A stretch of DNA of 24,861 bases from Lutispora sp041687175 (GCF_041687175.1 NZ_JAWLCK010000036.1:1-24861); one strand, 5' to 3'; shown: positions 6,395 to 15,420, counted from the first letter of the stretch. The notes: generated by a model not told the origin, from the letters alone. Numbers and translations are program-made.

Positions 6395-8398
6395 ATGAAG
6401 ATTAGTTTATCAAAAAGAATTGCACTAATAATTGGATTGTTGGTACTAGTTATTTCATCAGGTTTGGGTTTTATTAGTTTAAAGAACAGTTCCGATGCTT
6501 TGCTAAAGCAGACAGAAGAAGCGTTATCCATGTCTGCGGAAGAGGGAGTCAAGATGTTTGAAGCTGTGATTTCTAAGGATTTAGGTATTTTACAGGAATT
6601 GGCCAGACATGAGAATATTATATCCATGGATTGGGAAATGCAGCAAGAATATCTGAAGCCTAATGTGCAGCGACTGAAATATTTGGAAATAGGAGTTGTT
6701 ACCCCGGATGGTATAGCTCATTACGTAACAGATAACAGCACAGCAAATCTTGGGGATAGGGATTATATAAAGAAAGCCTTCCAGGGACAAGCTAATATTT
6801 CTAATGTATTGATTAGCAGAGCTACAAATCAACCTGTAGTTATGCTTGCAGTACCTATTGAAATGGATAATAATATTGTAGGAGTTTTAATCGCCAGAAA
6901 AGATGGAACGGCTTTCAGTAATATAACAGATCAAATGAGTTATGGTGCCAATGGCTATGCTTATCTATTAGGACTGGATGGAACCTTTTATGCTCACAAC
7001 AATAGTGAATATGTGTTAGAGCAAAGAAATATTTTCGATGATATAGAAACTGAAGGAGAATTTAAGAATGTCGGACTAGCTTTTCAAGAGTTGGGAATGG
7101 GCAATAAAGGTGTAATCAATTATGATTTTTTGGGCAGCAAAAGATATATGGGTGTTCAGCCTATACCGAATACTGATTGGGTATTATGTATTGGAGCTTT
7201 TGAAATTGATGCTTTAGCGGGAATAGTAAAACTGCAAGGAGCAATGTTTTATACTGCTATTGGATTTATTATATTAGGTTTAATAATTGCATTGTTTGTG
7301 GGGACATCAATCTCGAGACCTATTGTAGAATATTCTAAAATATTAGATAGGATTGCTAAATATGATTTGAGCTTTGATGAAAACAGCAAAGCACTAAGAT
7401 ATCTCAAGAGAAAAGATGAGATAGGAGTTATAGGTAATTCGCTTGCAGTCATGCAGAAAAGCATAATTGAGCTGGTTAGACAGATAGCAGAAACGTCACA
7501 GCAAGTAGCTTCATCATCGGAGGAACTGACTGCAACAAGCCAGCAAACCGCTATTGCTTCTGAAGAAATTGCAAGAGCTATAGAAGATATATCACAGGGA
7601 GCCAGTGACCAGGCCAGTGATACAGAAAAAAGTTCTGTCATAGCAGATGATTTGGGAAGTTTAATTGATAGAAATCGGCAGGAAGTTGATAAATTAATAT
7701 TGGCTGTGGAGGAAATAAACAAACTTAAGGAAGAGGGTTTACAGGTTATTGAGGATCTTGTGGAAAAAACCAGATCTTCCGGTGAAGCAGCTGAAGGCAT
7801 AAAAGAGGTTATTGTTAGCACAAATGAAAGAGCCGAGAAAATTCAAACTGCAAGTGAGATGATTAAAAGTATAGCCGACCAGACAAATCTCCTTGCTCTT
7901 AATGCAGCTATAGAGGCGGCTAGAGCCGGAGATGCAGGACGAGGATTTACAGTAGTGGCTCAGGAGATCAGAAAGTTGGCAGAAGAATCCAACAAATTTG
8001 CGGAGGAAATTGAAGCAATTATACAAGAGCTTACAGAAAAGACAGGTATGGCGGTTACTACAATGGAGGAAACAAGGGAGATAGTAGAATCCCAAGCTAG
8101 AAGCGTTGGAATGACCAATGAAAAATATATGGGTATTGCAGCATCTATAGAAGATATGAAGAAATATATTGCAGAAATATATGAATCAGAAAAACTTATG
8201 GAAGATAAAAAGAATGATGTAATAAATATTATTCAAAATCTGTCAGCCATATCTCAGGAAAATGCTGCAGGAACAGAAGAAGCTTCTGCTTCGATAGAAG
8301 AACAAACAGCAGCCATTGCTGAGATTTCAAACGCCAGTGAAGCTTTAGCTAAGCTGGCAGACGAAATGCAACAGAGTATAATCAAATTTAAATACTAA
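6395..8398 (+). CDS. Methyl-accepting chemotaxis protein with Cache-type sensor domain
   Basis: A transmembrane chemoreceptor (667 aa) that signals to CheA/CheW. ATG 6395 was chosen because GGGGGGAG lies just upstream; the ATG at 6341 would add 18 non-membrane residues ahead of the basic MKISLSKR start. Membrane segment 1 is at about residues 9-29. A periplasmic-side double-Cache-like domain spans about 35-280, with VTPDGIAHYVT, NLGDRDYIKKAF and QPVVMLAVPI, all typical of dCache_1. Membrane segment 2 is at about 282-304, followed by HAMP. The long coiled-coil signalling domain has its hairpin tip near 495-520 (LLALNAAIEAARAGDAGRGF), rich in Glu/Gln-Ala methylation-type sites. It ends with QSIIKFKY and no CheR-docking pentapeptide. 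dCache_1 domains often bind amino acids, but the ligand here is unknown. No che or fla genes are nearby. Confidence 0.93.
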   Translation: MKISLSKRIALIIGLLVLVISSGLGFISLKNSSDALLKQTEEALSMSAEEGVKMFEAVISKDLGILQELARHENIISMDWEMQQEYLKPNVQRLKYLEIGVVTPDGIAHYVTDNSTANLGDRDYIKKAFQGQANISNVLISRATNQPVVMLAVPIEMDNNIVGVLIARKDGTAFSNITDQMSYGANGYAYLLGLDGTFYAHNNSEYVLEQRNIFDDIETEGEFKNVGLAFQELGMGNKGVINYDFLGSKRYMGVQPIPNTDWVLCIGAFEIDALAGIVKLQGAMFYTAIGFIILGLIIALFVGTSISRPIVEYSKILDRIAKYDLSFDENSKALRYLKRKDEIGVIGNSLAVMQKSIIELVRQIAETSQQVASSSEELTATSQQTAIASEEIARAIEDISQGASDQASDTEKSSVIADDLGSLIDRNRQEVDKLILAVEEINKLKEEGLQVIEDLVEKTRSSGEAAEGIKEVIVSTNERAEKIQTASEMIKSIADQTNLLALNAAIEAARAGDAGRGFTVVAQEIRKLAEESNKFAEEIEAIIQELTEKTGMAVTTMEETREIVESQARSVGMTNEKYMGIAASIEDMKKYIAEIYESEKLMEDKKNDVINIIQNLSAISQENAAGTEEASASIEEQTAAIAEISNASEALAKLADEMQQSIIKFKY

Positions 8399-8401
8399 TA
8401 G

Positions 8402-8435
8402 AAAAAATCAGATTCTTCGGAATCTGATTTTTTTT
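8402..8435 (+). terminator. Intrinsic terminator with UUCG tetraloop
   Basis: A perfect 14-bp stem (8402-8415 with 8420-8433) is closed by a C(TTCG)G tetraloop at 8416-8419. T residues continue to 8435. Confidence 0.93.
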
Positions 8436-8505
8436 ACATCAATATAAAGGGTTTTTCAAAAATGTATGGAAATAATAAGATTAAACTAATTTTGGAGGAT
8501 TTAGA

Positions 8506-11130
8506 ATGAAAAAGGACACGATGATAATAATAGATGGCAACAGCTTGATGCATAGAGCTTTTTATGCTTTGCCGCCATTAACCAATAGAGATGGGCTTCA
8601 CACAAATGTTATATATGGTTTTGTAAATATGATAAATAGGCTTATAGAAGGCTATAAGCCAAATTATATGGCAATAGCCTTTGATCGCAAGGAGCCTACC
8701 TTCAGACATAAGGAATATGCGGAATACAAGGCTAAAAGGCTTAAAATGTCTGAGGATATGGCAGAGCAAATTCCTTATTTGAAAAAGGTAATAGATGCAA
8801 TGAATATAAAAAGAATTGAATTAGAAGGTTATGAAGCAGACGACATAATCGGAACACTATCAAAAATGTCAGACAAGAAAGGCATTAACACATTAATTGT
8901 AACAGGAGATAGAGATGCTTTTCAATTAATTACCGATAATGTTCATATACTTATGACAAAAAAAGGTATAAGCGAGATGGAGGAATATGACAAAGAAAAG
9001 CTGATGTCTCAATACAGCATAACCCCGGAGCAGGTCATTGACCTTAAGGGGCTTATGGGAGATGCTTCAGATAATATTCCTGGTATTCCTGGTGTAGGTG
9101 AGAAAACCGCTTTGGATCTGCTTAAGGAGTTTGGGACTGTTGAAAACATACTTGAGAATACGGAGAATATAAAGAAGAATAAAGTAAAACAAAATGTAGA
9201 GAACAACAAAGACATAGCATTGTTGTCCAAAAGGTTAGCAACCATAATAACCGATGTGCCTATTAATGATTCTATTGAGGATTGTGAGTATAAGGAACCG
9301 GATTATGAAGCTTTATCACAGTTATACAGTATGCTCGACTTCAAAAGCCTTCTTGATAAATTGAAAAATTCTTTTGTAAATAAAGAGCTGGAAAGTGTAT
9401 CAGAGAAGATGGCAGAAGATGTAGTTGTAAACGAAATCTCAGAATCCAAAGATATACGAGATATTGTAGATAAGGCCAAAAAAGAAGGAAGAATAGTTTT
9501 TAAGATGTCCCAGGATAGTAATGGTAAACCAGATTATATATTTGTTGGTGTTCAGGATCAGTATTATTCCATTCCAATAGATGATGTTTCTATAGATTTA
9601 CTAAAGGTTGTTATGGAAGATGAACATATAGAAAAGGCAGGCCATGACATAAAGTCAGATATAATACTTTTAAAGAACATAGGTATTAATGTAGAAAACA
9701 TAAAATTTGACAGCATGATAGGAGCATATTTACTTAATCCATCAAAGCCTGATTACAAGCTGAGAAACATATATAATGAGTTTTTCGGAGCTGACATGAA
9801 GGATTATGAGGAGAAAGACGGAGATAAGGCAAAGAATTACTGCAACAGTGTAAAAGCAATATATGATCTGATGGAACCTATGAACAATAAAATTTGTGAA
9901 AAGGGCATGGAGAGCCTTTACCAAGATGTAGAGCTTCCGCTGGTGGAAGTACTGGCAGATATGGAGCATGAAGGTTTTAAGGTAGATAAGGGCAGGCTTC
10001 AGGAACTATCTGCTTTATTCTCTGAAAGAATAGATAGGTTGACAGAGGAGATATATGAGCTGGCAGGCGAGGAGTTCAATGTTAATTCAACAAAGCAGCT
10101 AAGTGTTATACTTTTTGAAAAACTATCCCTTCCTCCCATCAAGAAAACAAAAACAGGTTACTCTACAGATGTGGAGGTTTTAGAAAGGCTTTCCGATAAG
10201 CATCCAATAATCGATAAAATATTAGAATACAGGCAGCTGCTGAAGATTAAATCTACTTATATAGATGGTTTTATTAATTTAATCAATGAAAAAACAGGAA
10301 AGATACATTCAAAATTCAATCAGACTGTGACAGCAACGGGAAGATTAAGCAGTACAGAACCAAACCTTCAGAATATCCCTGTTAGAACAAAAAACGGGAG
10401 GGAAATAAGGAAGGTATTTGTTCCTAAAAATGCAGATTATGTATTAGTAGATGCGGACTACTCACAGATAGAGTTGAGAGTTTTAGCTCATATTTCCGGA
10501 GATGAAGGTTTGATTCAATCCTTTATAAACAATGAAGATATTCATACAAGGACTGCTTCTGAGGTTTTTGGGGTAGATAAAGAACTAGTAAGTCCTTTGA
10601 TGAGAAGCCGAGCAAAGGCGGTTAACTTTGGAATAGTTTATGGCATCAGCGATTTTGGATTATCGAGAGATTTAAAGATACCAAGAAAAGAAGCAAAAAA
10701 ATATATAGACAATTATTTCGCAAGATATCCTATGGTTAAAAAGTATATGGAGGATACTATTAAGGAAGGCAAGGAAAAGGGATATGTGACTACCATACTA
10801 AACAGAATAAGGTATATCCCCGAGCTTTCATCCCGCAATGCTGTGCAAAGGAATTTTGGAGAAAGAATGGCAATGAACACTCCAATCCAGGGAAGCGCTG
10901 CAGATATTATAAAGATTGCTATGGTAAGAGTATACAAGGAGCTAAAGAATAGAAGAATGAAATCTAAGCTTATATTACAGGTTCATGATGAACTTATTGT
11001 AGAAGCACACAAAGATGAGGTAGAAGAAGTAAAGAAAATTGTTAAAGAAAAAATGGAAACAGCTTTCCAACTGAAAGTGCCTCTTACTGTGGATATAAAC
11101 TCGGGTATGAGCTGGTATGATACTAAATAA
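8506..11130 (+). CDS. polA: DNA polymerase I
   Basis: Replication/repair polymerase (874 aa) used for Okazaki-fragment maturation and gap filling. The 5'-3' nuclease (FEN) domain spans about residues 1-290, with IDGNSLMHRAFYA, AFDRKEPTFRH, EGYEADDIIGT and GLMGDASDNIPGIPGVG. The middle domain (about 310-480) has the 3'-5' exonuclease fold, but the acidic metal ligands seen in E. coli are not where expected, so proofreading is probably lost, as in Bacillus PolA. The polymerase domain shows motif A with Asp651 in DADYSQIELR, the O-helix with Arg700, Lys704, Phe708 and Tyr712, and motif C with Asp828 in VHDE. Phe708 corresponds to E. coli Phe762. TTGGAGGA precedes the ATG. It heads a run of five closely spaced genes. 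Confidence 0.98.
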   Translation: MKKDTMIIIDGNSLMHRAFYALPPLTNRDGLHTNVIYGFVNMINRLIEGYKPNYMAIAFDRKEPTFRHKEYAEYKAKRLKMSEDMAEQIPYLKKVIDAMNIKRIELEGYEADDIIGTLSKMSDKKGINTLIVTGDRDAFQLITDNVHILMTKKGISEMEEYDKEKLMSQYSITPEQVIDLKGLMGDASDNIPGIPGVGEKTALDLLKEFGTVENILENTENIKKNKVKQNVENNKDIALLSKRLATIITDVPINDSIEDCEYKEPDYEALSQLYSMLDFKSLLDKLKNSFVNKELESVSEKMAEDVVVNEISESKDIRDIVDKAKKEGRIVFKMSQDSNGKPDYIFVGVQDQYYSIPIDDVSIDLLKVVMEDEHIEKAGHDIKSDIILLKNIGINVENIKFDSMIGAYLLNPSKPDYKLRNIYNEFFGADMKDYEEKDGDKAKNYCNSVKAIYDLMEPMNNKICEKGMESLYQDVELPLVEVLADMEHEGFKVDKGRLQELSALFSERIDRLTEEIYELAGEEFNVNSTKQLSVILFEKLSLPPIKKTKTGYSTDVEVLERLSDKHPIIDKILEYRQLLKIKSTYIDGFINLINEKTGKIHSKFNQTVTATGRLSSTEPNLQNIPVRTKNGREIRKVFVPKNADYVLVDADYSQIELRVLAHISGDEGLIQSFINNEDIHTRTASEVFGVDKELVSPLMRSRAKAVNFGIVYGISDFGLSRDLKIPRKEAKKYIDNYFARYPMVKKYMEDTIKEGKEKGYVTTILNRIRYIPELSSRNAVQRNFGERMAMNTPIQGSAADIIKIAMVRVYKELKNRRMKSKLILQVHDELIVEAHKDEVEEVKKIVKEKMETAFQLKVPLTVDINSGMSWYDTK

Positions 11131-11157
11131 TACTTGTTAGTTTTGGAGGAGGTATTA

Positions 11158-11772
11158 ATGGTTATTGGATTGACGGGAGGCATAGCCAGTGGAAAGAGTA
11201 CTGTGTCCTCCCTGCTAAAAGAGCTAGGAGCTTATATAATAGATGTTGATGAAGTGGGAAGAGATGTTGTGGAAAAGGGGGAAAAAGCATATAATGAAAT
11301 AGTCGATTATTTTGGGAAAGAAATATTATTACCTGATGGTGAAATTAACAGAAAAGCTCTTGGACGCATAGTATTTTCTGATAGCAGTAAGCTAAATAAG
11401 TTGAATTCTATTACTCATCCTCATATAATTGATAGAGTAAAAGAAATTATCTCCATGTGTAAAGCCAAGGGTATAGAGATCATAGTTGTGGATGCTGCCA
11501 TACTTATTGAAATGGGATTGTATTCAGTATGTGATACCATATGGCTTGTCTCTGTAGATAAAGATACCCAACTACATAGGCTGATGGAAAGAGATAGATA
11601 CTCATATGAAGAGGCCAATAACAGAATAATGGCTCAATTCAGTGATGAAAAAAAGTCCCGATATGCAGATTTGATAATAGATAATAATGGAAGCTTGGAT
11701 GAGCTAAAAGAAGAAGTTAAGAGACAGTGGAATAGAATAGTTACTGAATGTCAAAAGGGGAGAAATTGTTGA
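11158..11772 (+). CDS. coaE: Dephospho-CoA kinase
   Basis: Catalyses the last step of coenzyme A synthesis, phosphorylating the ribose 3'-OH of dephospho-CoA with ATP in the cytoplasm. ATG 11158 (204 aa) is preferred because GGAGGAGG lies 6-13 nt upstream; an in-frame TTG at 11134 is upstream of that site. The P-loop is GLTGGIASGKST at residues 4-15. Other family features are the D-VDEVGRDVV segment, the HP-H motif of the CoA-binding region (ITHPHII), VVDAAILIEMGL and the lid-like MERDRYSYEEA. The gene starts 27 nt after polA. The coaE-after-polA order occurs in many Bacillota, which supports an operon. Confidence 0.97.
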   Translation: MVIGLTGGIASGKSTVSSLLKELGAYIIDVDEVGRDVVEKGEKAYNEIVDYFGKEILLPDGEINRKALGRIVFSDSSKLNKLNSITHPHIIDRVKEIISMCKAKGIEIIVVDAAILIEMGLYSVCDTIWLVSVDKDTQLHRLMERDRYSYEEANNRIMAQFSDEKKSRYADLIIDNNGSLDELKEEVKRQWNRIVTECQKGRNC

Positions 11773-12341
11773 TCATTAGAAGAAAGCATAGAATTTTAAT
11801 CGTAGTAATATTTATAATTTTAACCTTATTCATATTGAAGGGAATATTGCCTAACCTGATAAAAAGCGTATATCCTATGAAATATGAAAGTGCTATGAGC
11901 AGGTATGCTATGGAATATGGGCTGGATTTACACCTGATCGCTACTATAATCAAAGTTGAAAGCAATTATGACTGCTTAGCAATATCCAATAAGGGTGCTA
12001 TTGGTCTTATGCAAATAAAGCCATCTACAGGAAAATGGATAGCAGAGCAAATTGGAATTAAAGATTTTGATGAAGAAATGCTGTATGAACCGGAAATTAA
12101 TATAAGAATGGGATGCTGGTATTTGGATTATCTATTGGAGTACTACAAAGGGAATGTTCAATTGGCTTTGGCCGCTTATAATGGAGGATTGGGAAATGTG
12201 AACAAATGGTTAAAGAATAAGGATTACAGCGATGATGGAGTTTCACTAAAAAGCATACCCTTTGAAGAAACAAAGACATATTTGAAAAGGATTAGTAGAA
12301 CCTATAATATATATAAAAGGTTATATAGCACCTCTAATTAA
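11769..12341 (+). CDS. Membrane-anchored lytic transglycosylase (SLT, GH23)
   Basis: A peptidoglycan lytic transglycosylase that would cleave the MurNAc-GlcNAc bond with formation of 1,6-anhydroMurNAc. I prefer TTG 11769, which forms a TTGA overlap with the coaE stop and has AAGGGGAG 6 nt upstream. ATG 11748 (seven codons longer) has no such site. The N-terminus is basic, then a hydrophobic signal anchor covers about residues 8-26. The SLT domain follows. The catalytic glutamate is in VESNYD, followed by GAIGLMQIKPSTG, the MGCWYLDYLL helix, LALAAYNGG and the TKTYLKRI tail, as in Slt70-like enzymes. At about 190 aa it is a minimal enzyme. In other Clostridia a similar gene also follows coaE. 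Confidence 0.92.
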   Translation: MIIRRKHRILIVVIFIILTLFILKGILPNLIKSVYPMKYESAMSRYAMEYGLDLHLIATIIKVESNYDCLAISNKGAIGLMQIKPSTGKWIAEQIGIKDFDEEMLYEPEINIRMGCWYLDYLLEYYKGNVQLALAAYNGGLGNVNKWLKNKDYSDDGVSLKSIPFEETKTYLKRISRTYNIYKRLYSTSN

Positions 12342-12363
12342 CAAAAGAAAGGAATGAAATTGA

Positions 12364-13398
12364 TTGGCTGAAATAAGAAGTTTAGCGGATGTGGAAAAAA
12401 TTAAATTGGATGAAAATAGGCAGATTTATTCTGCTAGTGAGCAAGAAATTCTGGATGGTTATACTACGGATATTTATTTTGTAAGAACTATAGATATTCT
12501 AGACCATATAGGTATAGCAGATAAAACTGTAACAGCCGAAATATTCCCTAGAAAGCCAGGTATTTTTGCAGGTATCCAGGAAGCCTTCAATATTCTCAAG
12601 AATAAGGATTTAGAGATATGGGCACTTCCTGAGGGTGAAAGCTTCAATGCAAAGGAAACTGTGATGAGAATAATAGGACCTTATAGAGAAATATGTATTT
12701 ATGAGACCATAATACTAGGTATTCTTGCAAGTTCCTGCGGATGGGCAACAGCAGCAAGGGAGTGCAGGGAAGCATGCCAGGATAAGCCCTTTATAGTGTT
12801 TGGGTCAAGGCATGTTCATCCTTCCGTGGCACCTGTAATGGAAAGGGCTGCTATTATCGGTGGAGCCAATGGTGCCAGCAATATACTTGCAGCTAAATTA
12901 TTAGGTGCAGAACCTGTAGGAACATTGCCTCATGCAGCATTTTTGATAGCAGGTGACACACTGACTGTAGCAGAGGCCTATGATAAAACCATGCCGGAAG
13001 AGCATAAGAGGATTGTGTTAATTGATACATTTAAGGATGAAGCGGAAGAAGCAGTGAGAGTTGCAAAAGCTCTTGGAAAGAATCTATATGGAATCAGGTT
13101 GGATACTCCCAGTGAAAGAGGAGGAGTGACACCGGAGTTAGTTAGAGAAGTGAGAGCACGTCTTGATCTTGAGGGTTATGGATATGTGAAGATATTTGTA
13201 TCTGGAGGACTATACCCCGAAAAAATTAGATTATTGAGCGAAGCAGGTGTTGATTCCTTTGGAATAGGCAGCTATATATCAGGTGCTTCTGCAATAGATA
13301 TGACCATGGATATTAAAGAAATTGAAGGAAAGCCTATTGCAAAAAGAGGGAGAATCCCAGGAAGAGTTGAGAATCAAAAGCTGATAAGGCTTAAATAG
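12364..13398 (+). CDS. pncB: Nicotinate phosphoribosyltransferase (short form)
   Basis: Salvages nicotinate to nicotinate mononucleotide with PRPP, feeding NAD synthesis. At 344 aa it matches the short form of the family found in archaea and many Clostridia. Conserved stretches seen are DGYTTDIYFVRT near the N-terminus, FPRKPGIFAGIQEA, ALPEGESFNAKETVMRI (substrate pocket), the FGSRHVHPSVAP loop with its His, GANGASNILAAKLLG, the LIDTFKDE core strand, YGIRLDTPSERGG and VSGGLYPEKI with GIGSYIS, the last two typical phosphate-binding loops. The start is a TTG with AAAGGAATG upstream. It lies 22 nt after the transglycosylase gene, so it is probably in the polA operon. Nicotinamide use by a related enzyme is a less likely alternative. 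Confidence 0.88.
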   Translation: MAEIRSLADVEKIKLDENRQIYSASEQEILDGYTTDIYFVRTIDILDHIGIADKTVTAEIFPRKPGIFAGIQEAFNILKNKDLEIWALPEGESFNAKETVMRIIGPYREICIYETIILGILASSCGWATAARECREACQDKPFIVFGSRHVHPSVAPVMERAAIIGGANGASNILAAKLLGAEPVGTLPHAAFLIAGDTLTVAEAYDKTMPEEHKRIVLIDTFKDEAEEAVRVAKALGKNLYGIRLDTPSERGGVTPELVREVRARLDLEGYGYVKIFVSGGLYPEKIRLLSEAGVDSFGIGSYISGASAIDMTMDIKEIEGKPIAKRGRIPGRVENQKLIRLK

Positions 13399-13422
13399 TA
13401 AACTGAGGAGAAGGATTTTTTT

Positions 13423-15021
13423 ATGAAGCCAAAATTTATTCCAATAATTCTACTAATCGTTGTTTTATTGTTTGCAACATCTTGCTCCGAACCAGAAATA
13501 CAGATAGGCGCTGAGGTTATAGTGGAAGATGAGAAACCGGAAGAAGGAGGAACCATCAACATTGGGTGTATTGAACCTCAAATCTTTAATCCACTGCTTG
13601 TAAATAGTAAAAGCTATAGGGACATTTCCAGACTAATATTCAATGGTCTTATAGAATACGATAGTACTTTAAAGCCAGTGTATGTTCTTGCCAAGGACCT
13701 AAGCCTGGATGAAAGCGGAAAGAAAGTAACTGTGAAGCTAAAAGAAAATATACAGTGGAGCGATGGGACAAGGATGACCTCTCAAGATGTTATATATACC
13801 TTGAACACCATAAAAGATGGAGAGACGTCCATATATAAATCAAAGCTTGATCAAATTGCTTCATATAAACCATTGGATGAGTATACCATAGAAATAAGGT
13901 TTGGAGATTATCCCTATAATGTTATAGATGCTCTGAGCTTTCCCATAGTTCCAAAGCATGTGTTTGAAACTAATCCTAATTCGATACCTGTTGGGACAGG
14001 TCCTTATAAGGTTGTTGCTTATAATAAATTGAGATATATGGAATTAGAACCAAATAAATATAGCTTACAGCCTTCTGCACCATATATATCAAAGATAAGA
14101 ATCAACTTTATTAAAGACACCGATTCCTTTGATTCTTCTTTTCAATCAGGACAAATAGATCTGATTAATACTTCTTCTTACGACTGGGAAAAATATAAGG
14201 AATCAAAGGATGTCAATACTTATGGATATTTGTCAAGAGATTATGAATTTATATCTATAAATTTCAGCAATCCGGTATTGGGAGACAAATATGTGAGAAA
14301 AGCCTTAATGCATGGGATAAATAGAACTGCGATAATAGAAAAGCATTTACTAGGTAATGCGGTGATCACAGACACGCCTATAAGAGTTGATTCTTGGCTA
14401 TATGATGGAGATGTAAATAAATACTCTTATAATAAAGCCGAAGCCCAATATGCTATAAACAGCGCAAGATTTGTTTTAAATGAGACAACCAGGATTTTTG
14501 AAAGGGAAAGTGATGGAAAGGTTCAGCAGCTCAGATTTACACTGATAACAAACTCGGAAAATGATTACAGAGCTAAGGCTGTAGAAGATATCAAGAAAAA
14601 TTTAGAAGATATTGGATTTGTCATAGATGTTGAAATAGTGCCCTTTGAAGAACTGATGATGAGAATCGAGAAAAAGCAATATGATTTGGCTTTGGTGGGA
14701 ATGAATTTTTCTCCAGAAGAAGATTTATATGATTTTTTTCACAGTTCTCAGATCAATGGCGGCAAAAACTATGGGGGGTATGCAAACCCGCGAGTAGATT
14801 TATTGTTGGAGCAATCGCAAAATACATTGAATAATGAAAATAAATATGTGAACTATTTGGAACTTCAAAGGATAATTAAAGATGATCTCCCGATTATTAG
14901 TCTTTTCTACAAAGAGTATGCTTTGGTTATGAGGAACAAGGTCAGGGGAGAAATAAAAGTGGATAGTGAGAACTTGTTCAGAACTATCAATAATTGGTAT
15001 ATTACCGAATCATTGAACTAA
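13423..15021 (+). CDS. Oligopeptide/nickel-type ABC transporter substrate-binding lipoprotein (SBP family 5)
   Basis: A 532-aa extracellular binding protein of the SBP_bac_5 (OppA/DppA) family. The signal peptide has a basic start, a hydrophobic core and a lipobox-like FATSC, with Cys21 as the likely lipidation site; Ala at -3 is less common than Leu. The mature protein begins with an acidic linker. Family features follow: EGGTINIGCIEPQIFNPLL, FNGLIEYDSTLKPV, VKLKENIQWSDGTRMTSQDV, the GTGPYKVV segment and LVGMNFSPEEDLYDFFHSSQ. No permease or ATPase gene is adjacent: the next feature is a tRNA. It is therefore an orphan binding protein in what looks like the polA operon (24 nt gap). It may serve a transporter encoded elsewhere. 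Ligand unknown. Confidence 0.88.
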   Translation: MKPKFIPIILLIVVLLFATSCSEPEIQIGAEVIVEDEKPEEGGTINIGCIEPQIFNPLLVNSKSYRDISRLIFNGLIEYDSTLKPVYVLAKDLSLDESGKKVTVKLKENIQWSDGTRMTSQDVIYTLNTIKDGETSIYKSKLDQIASYKPLDEYTIEIRFGDYPYNVIDALSFPIVPKHVFETNPNSIPVGTGPYKVVAYNKLRYMELEPNKYSLQPSAPYISKIRINFIKDTDSFDSSFQSGQIDLINTSSYDWEKYKESKDVNTYGYLSRDYEFISINFSNPVLGDKYVRKALMHGINRTAIIEKHLLGNAVITDTPIRVDSWLYDGDVNKYSYNKAEAQYAINSARFVLNETTRIFERESDGKVQQLRFTLITNSENDYRAKAVEDIKKNLEDIGFVIDVEIVPFEELMMRIEKKQYDLALVGMNFSPEEDLYDFFHSSQINGGKNYGGYANPRVDLLLEQSQNTLNNENKYVNYLELQRIIKDDLPIISLFYKEYALVMRNKVRGEIKVDSENLFRTINNWYITESLN

Positions 15022-15037
15022 AGAGAATAAAATGTTA

Positions 15038-15066
15038 TTGACATAAATCCATGCAGATTATATAAT
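15038..15066 (+). promoter_or_regulatory. Consensus sigma-A promoter for tRNA-Leu(GAG) and probably 6S RNA
   Basis: TTGACA (15038-15043), a 17-nt spacer and TATAAT (15061-15066) form a perfect housekeeping promoter. The start site should be near 15073, about 22 nt before the tRNA. It begins 16 nt after the stop of the binding-protein gene, where no terminator was seen. Confidence 0.85.
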
Positions 15067-15094
15067 AATCCATGTAGTAATTGATAAATGATTT

Positions 15095-15178
15095 GCGAGA
15101 GTGGCGGAACTGGCAGACGCGCACGTTTGAGGGGCGTGTGGTTACACCGTACGGGTTCAAGTCCCGTCTCTCGCACCA
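15095..15178 (+). tRNA. tRNA-Leu (anticodon GAG)
   Basis: Class II tRNA with acceptor stem GCGAGAG/CTCTCGC, discriminator A and encoded CCA (15176-15178). The D arm is GTGGCGGAACTGGCAGACGC. The anticodon stem CACGT/GCGTG has one wobble pair and loop TTGAGGG, giving anticodon GAG (reads CUC/CUU). A long variable arm and the T arm with GGTTCAAGTCC follow. Length is 84 nt. Confidence 0.95.
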
Positions 15179-15189
15179 TAAAGCTTAAT

Positions 15190-15385
15190 ATGGTCTGGAA
15201 TATTTGCCAAGCTTCTATTTTGAACCTACAGCATAAAAACGGGAGTTTTATATACAGTGTGGATATGTACTTTATTGTGAGTCCTATGATTGGCATCTAA
15301 GGCGATAGAAGCACTGTTGCGAGCACCCACCTATCGGAGAGATAGGTGTCAAAATCGAAGCAGCGGTATTTTGGATTTACGAAAA
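15190..15385 (+). ncRNA. ssrS: Probable 6S RNA (ends approximate)
   Basis: 6S RNA binds sigma-A RNA polymerase holoenzyme and represses transcription in slow growth. The call rests on the 3' half: GCGAGCACCCACC, a perfect stem-loop CACCTATC-GGAGA-GATAGGTG (15328-15348), then GAAGCAGCGG. This is the order and spacing of the conserved 3' part of the 6S family (CACC hairpin followed by GCAGCGGC). The 5' half offers pairing partners for the closing helix, GCC/GGT and GCTTC (15211-15215) with GAAGC (15357-15361). A terminator follows at 15389. There is no good separate promoter, so the RNA may be processed from the tRNA-Leu transcript. I cannot run a covariance search. Both ends are estimates. Short reading frames across it are not credible genes. 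Confidence 0.7.
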
Positions 15386-15388
15386 AAT

Positions 15389-15420
15389 GAGACACGGGAA
15401 GGTGTCTCTTTTTGTTTTTT
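15389..15420 (+). terminator. Intrinsic terminator after the 6S RNA candidate
   Basis: Arms GAGACAC (15389-15395) and GTGTCTC (15402-15408) with a 6-nt loop are followed by TTTTTGTTTTTT. The remaining bases to 15547 are AT-rich. They hold a TATAAT at 15484-15489, without a good -35, as a possible promoter for the next gene, and nothing else I recognise. Confidence 0.88.

Noticed and set aside
15018..15296. Minus-strand frame of 92 codons across tRNA-Leu(GAG), and plus-strand frames at 15088-15300 and 15290-15481
   Set aside because: They translate through the tRNA, its promoter or the 6S RNA candidate. The peptide sequences look like translated RNA genes.
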